Source: Paramoeba atlantica (taxonomy: Eukaryota > Discosea). Taken from it: a stretch of 64,000 nt of DNA. Below are positions 63,824 to 64,000 of this stretch, one piece after another (position 1 is the stretch's first letter; the number at the start of each line of letters is the position of its first letter). Position numbers and translations under genes: made by a program. The stretch lies in assembly GCA_977017575.1 (NCBI GenBank), contig CDRNVI010000036.1, forward strand, positions 143,207-207,206. Reading direction: 5' to 3'. Below the pieces are notes generated by a model. The model was not told the DNA's origin. It made no database searches and worked only from the letters and a program-made list of their open reading frames with translations.

Positions 63824-64000
63824 TTAGTATTTAGTATTCTCCCCACGAGCCTTCAGCACTGCCTTCATACGGGAAGGCATACTGTCCACCTAGGCACGAC
63901 ATACTGAGGGTGGTATGTTCGCCCATTCCATTTTTACCCTCTCCCACAACTCTCGGACCCCGCTTGGTGGATCATCGTGCCCTGCAAGGCGCCGCTTGAG
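63824..64000 (-). pseudogene. Tc1/mariner transposase C-terminus at window edge
   Basis: The minus strand reads LKRRLAGHDDPPSGVRELWE, RVKMEWANIPPSVCRA, a TAG stop, then VDSMPSRMKAVLKARGENTK and Y-stop. This is the classic Tc1 ending (VxSMPxRxxAVIxAxGxxTxY), with one in-frame stop where most relatives have a sense codon (often Trp or Leu). It continues beyond the right edge. The domain is clear; whether the element is otherwise intact cannot be judged. Confidence 0.75.

Overview
The window looks like nuclear DNA of a compact, apparently intronless protist. From position 1 to 57.6 kb nearly every credible gene (about 31) lies on the minus strand, one after another with 100-800 bp gaps. A long one-strand gene array with pyrimidine-rich tracts before start codons is typical of polycistronic, trans-splicing Euglenozoa. 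A kinetoplastid or near relative with a small genome is my best guess, but no spliced-leader, rRNA or kinetoplast sequence is present to prove it.

Layout, in transcription order from right to left. 57.7-64.0 kb: no intact host gene; a block of decayed DNA transposons (Tc1/mariner, Merlin/ISXO2-like, an element with an IS30-like helix-turn-helix between two inverted repeat arrays), MITEs, palindromes, microsatellites and a leucine-rich-repeat (LRR) gene fragment. 53.5-57.6 kb: AMPK gamma, a mitochondrial helical protein, a twin CX9C protein. 43.8-53.2 kb: three LRR-family loci (one broken) interleaved with a RIOX-type JmjC oxygenase, an unknown Cys-containing protein and TGS1, plus a mariner-type MITE and a Merlin remnant. 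34.2-43.5 kb: PUF protein, DEAD-box helicase, UFD2/UBE4 ubiquitin ligase, a membrane protein, an XRCC2-like RAD51 paralog. 32.3-34.1 kb: nested Tc1/mariner-type elements. 17.4-32.1 kb: a propeller/solenoid protein, MetRS, RBBP6/Mpe1-like RING protein, PIG-V, a small unknown, an Orc3-like protein, an EDC4/Ge-1-like scaffold, NAXE. 1-17.1 kb: RNASEK-like protein, a secreted helical protein, VMP1, alanine aminotransferase, Pcc1, Elf1, a pseudouridine synthase, VPS45, a DEAD-box helicase, a small membrane protein and the 5' part of a PreP/M16C protease gene.

The genes are a mixed housekeeping set (RNA processing, trafficking, ubiquitin, DNA repair and replication, mitochondrial proteolysis, energy sensing) without a bacterial-style pathway operon. 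What links them is probably shared transcription only.

Most notable: five GC-rich genes in which base skew flips sign mid-gene with the same polarity; a foldback-like element with inverted arrays of a 20-24 bp repeat around a prokaryote-type HTH; several DNA transposon remnants in a lineage-type where such elements are rarely reported; an XRCC2-like protein with both Walker motifs degenerate; and a family of 23-residue LRR proteins with a distinctive N-terminal cap.
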